Source: JAIVJN01 sp036732565
Lineage (GTDB): Bacteria > Acidobacteriota > Vicinamibacteria > Vicinamibacterales > UBA2999
DNA: 9,343 nucleotides
Direction of reading: 5' to 3'
Assembly: GCA_036732565.1 (NCBI GenBank)
Contig: DAINCF010000275.1
Location: forward strand, 1 to 9,343
Shown here: positions 8,537 to 9,343 of the stretch, piece by piece
How the letters are laid out: each line of letters begins with the position of its first letter
How positions within the stretch are numbered: position 1 is the first letter of the stretch
The notes under the pieces: model-generated
The model's database searches: none
Told to the model about the DNA's origin: nothing
The model's input: only the letters and a program-made list of their open reading frames with translations
Position numbers and translations under genes: made by a program

Positions 8537-9343
8537 TCAGATCGCGTCGGAGATCGACGTGAACGTGAATGCGGTCAGCTTGAGCGCAGGCACCATGAGC
8601 GGCGAGAGCCGCTGTGGCGCTCCGATCGCTTCGACGTTCCACGGCGCGAGCATCGCGAGCACGCTCTGGTTGAAGCGAAGATTGCGGACTGGATATTGAA
8701 TCCGGCCCTTCTCGACCCACCAGAGCCCGTCGCGCGTGAGACCGGTCAGCACGATGGTGCGCGGATCCACGAGGCGCACGTACCAGAACCGCGAGATCAG
8801 CAGGCCGCGGTCCATGCCCTTGATCATGCCGTCCGTGGACACCGGCGGCTGCGCGCCCTCCATGATGTAGTTGACCGGACCGGCGGTGGGCTCACGCTTG
8901 CGCTCCTGCGCCCAGTAGCGTGAGTACTCGAGATTCTCGAGCACCCCTGACTTGATCAGCGACAGCCTCGATGCGGGAATGCCTTCGTCGGTGCTTGGCA
9001 CCGCGGGGAGCTCACGATGCATCGGATCGCTGTACAGGCTGATCCGATCGTTGAACATCGCCTCGCCGAGACGCGTCTTCCCGTCTTTGGCTGAGAACGC
9101 GCTGCGGCCTTCATCGGCGGTCCTCGCGTCGAAGCTGTTGGGCAGGAAGCCGACGAGATCCGCGACCGCCTGCGGCTCGAGGATGACGGGATAGACGCCG
9201 GGCTCGATCGGCTTCGGCAGCCGTGAGCGCACGGCCTTGCCGACCGCCTGCTCGGCGATGTGCTTGGCATCGAGGCGAGCGAGGTCGAAGTGATCGCCGG
9301 CGAAGTAGCCGGAGCCGCGATCAGCATCGCCGCCATCGCGGTG
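8537..9343 (-). CDS. pmbA: TldD/PmbA-family protein, PmbA (TldE)-type subunit, 5' end outside window
   Basis: Only the C-terminal 268 residues are visible; the reading frame is open to the right edge, so the start lies outside. The segment has the family's linker (GSGYFAGDHFDLARLDA), a middle beta-rich region and the typical ending (FTFTSISDAI, stop TGA at 8537-8539). TldD and TldE/PmbA form a heterodimeric protease that degrades or trims unfolded peptides and matures some RiPPs such as microcin B17; TldD carries the zinc site HExxxH plus a late cysteine. Here the equivalent stretch reads VILEPQAVADLVGF, with no HExxxH, and no cysteine occurs anywhere in the visible part. It is therefore most like the non-catalytic PmbA/TldE partner; a catalytic tldD would be expected just upstream, beyond the right edge. 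An internal GTG (9230-9232) could be mistaken for a start, but the homology continues upstream of it. It is separated from the polysaccharide operon by a terminator-like hairpin and is probably functionally unrelated to it. Confidence 0.85.
   Translation of the reverse strand, partial: HRDGGDADRGSGYFAGDHFDLARLDAKHIAEQAVGKAVRSRLPKPIEPGVYPVILEPQAVADLVGFLPNSFDARTADEGRSAFSAKDGKTRLGEAMFNDRISLYSDPMHRELPAVPSTDEGIPASRLSLIKSGVLENLEYSRYWAQERKREPTAGPVNYIMEGAQPPVSTDGMIKGMDRGLLISRFWYVRLVDPRTIVLTGLTRDGLWWVEKGRIQYPVRNLRFNQSVLAMLAPWNVEAIGAPQRLSPLMVPALKLTAFTFTSISDAI

Overview
This window reads as one co-directional surface-polysaccharide locus, entirely on the minus strand, in a high-GC Gram-negative bacterium. 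The diderm assignment rests on an outer-membrane beta-barrel gene and a Wza-type export gene. The gene style (TldD/PmbA-type neighbour, a BBP2-like barrel beside a short Wza protein, a GumC/Wzc chain-length protein fused to a tyrosine kinase, GTG and TTG starts) would suit an Acidobacteriota/Vicinamibacteria-like soil bacterium. That placement is an impression, not something the sequence proves.

Layout in transcription order, right to left. (1) 8537-9343: the C-terminal part of a TldD/PmbA-family protein of the PmbA/TldE (no HExxxH) type, cut by the window edge and followed by a plausible intrinsic terminator. (2) 8199-8536: a 338-bp gap with that terminator, a weak sigma-54-like promoter candidate and two doubtful small ORFs. 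(3) 6912-8198: outer-membrane beta-barrel. (4) 6083-6922: Wza-type periplasmic export protein with two SLBB domains. (5) 3825-6083: Wzc/GumC-like polysaccharide co-polymerase with a C-terminal BY-kinase and tyrosine cluster. (6) 2993-3832: Wzm-type ABC-2 permease. (7) 1972-3009: NeuB-type nonulosonate synthase. (8) 800-1957: NeuC-type hydrolysing UDP-GlcNAc 2-epimerase. (9) 70-789: class I SAM methyltransferase. (10) 1-69: a short gap holding a perfect 8-bp inverted repeat.

Genes 3-7 overlap by 1 to 17 bases, and the later gaps are 14 and 10 bases, so one translationally coupled operon is likely. Inferred working model: NeuC makes ManNAc (or a relative) from UDP-GlcNAc, and NeuB condenses it with phosphoenolpyruvate into a sialic-acid-like sugar. 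The methyltransferase may decorate a glycan. The permease, with an ATPase not encoded here, moves a lipid-linked glycan across the inner membrane. The Wzc-like kinase, the short Wza-like protein and the beta-barrel would form the route to the surface. No CMP-sugar synthetase, Wzt ATPase, glycosyltransferase, Wzx or Wzy lies in the window; they could lie beyond the left edge.

The components are recognisable families. What stands out is the combination: ABC-type permease with a kinase-type Wzc, a Wza-like protein without its own outer-membrane helix beside a barrel, and sialic-acid genes. No clearly new system is visible.
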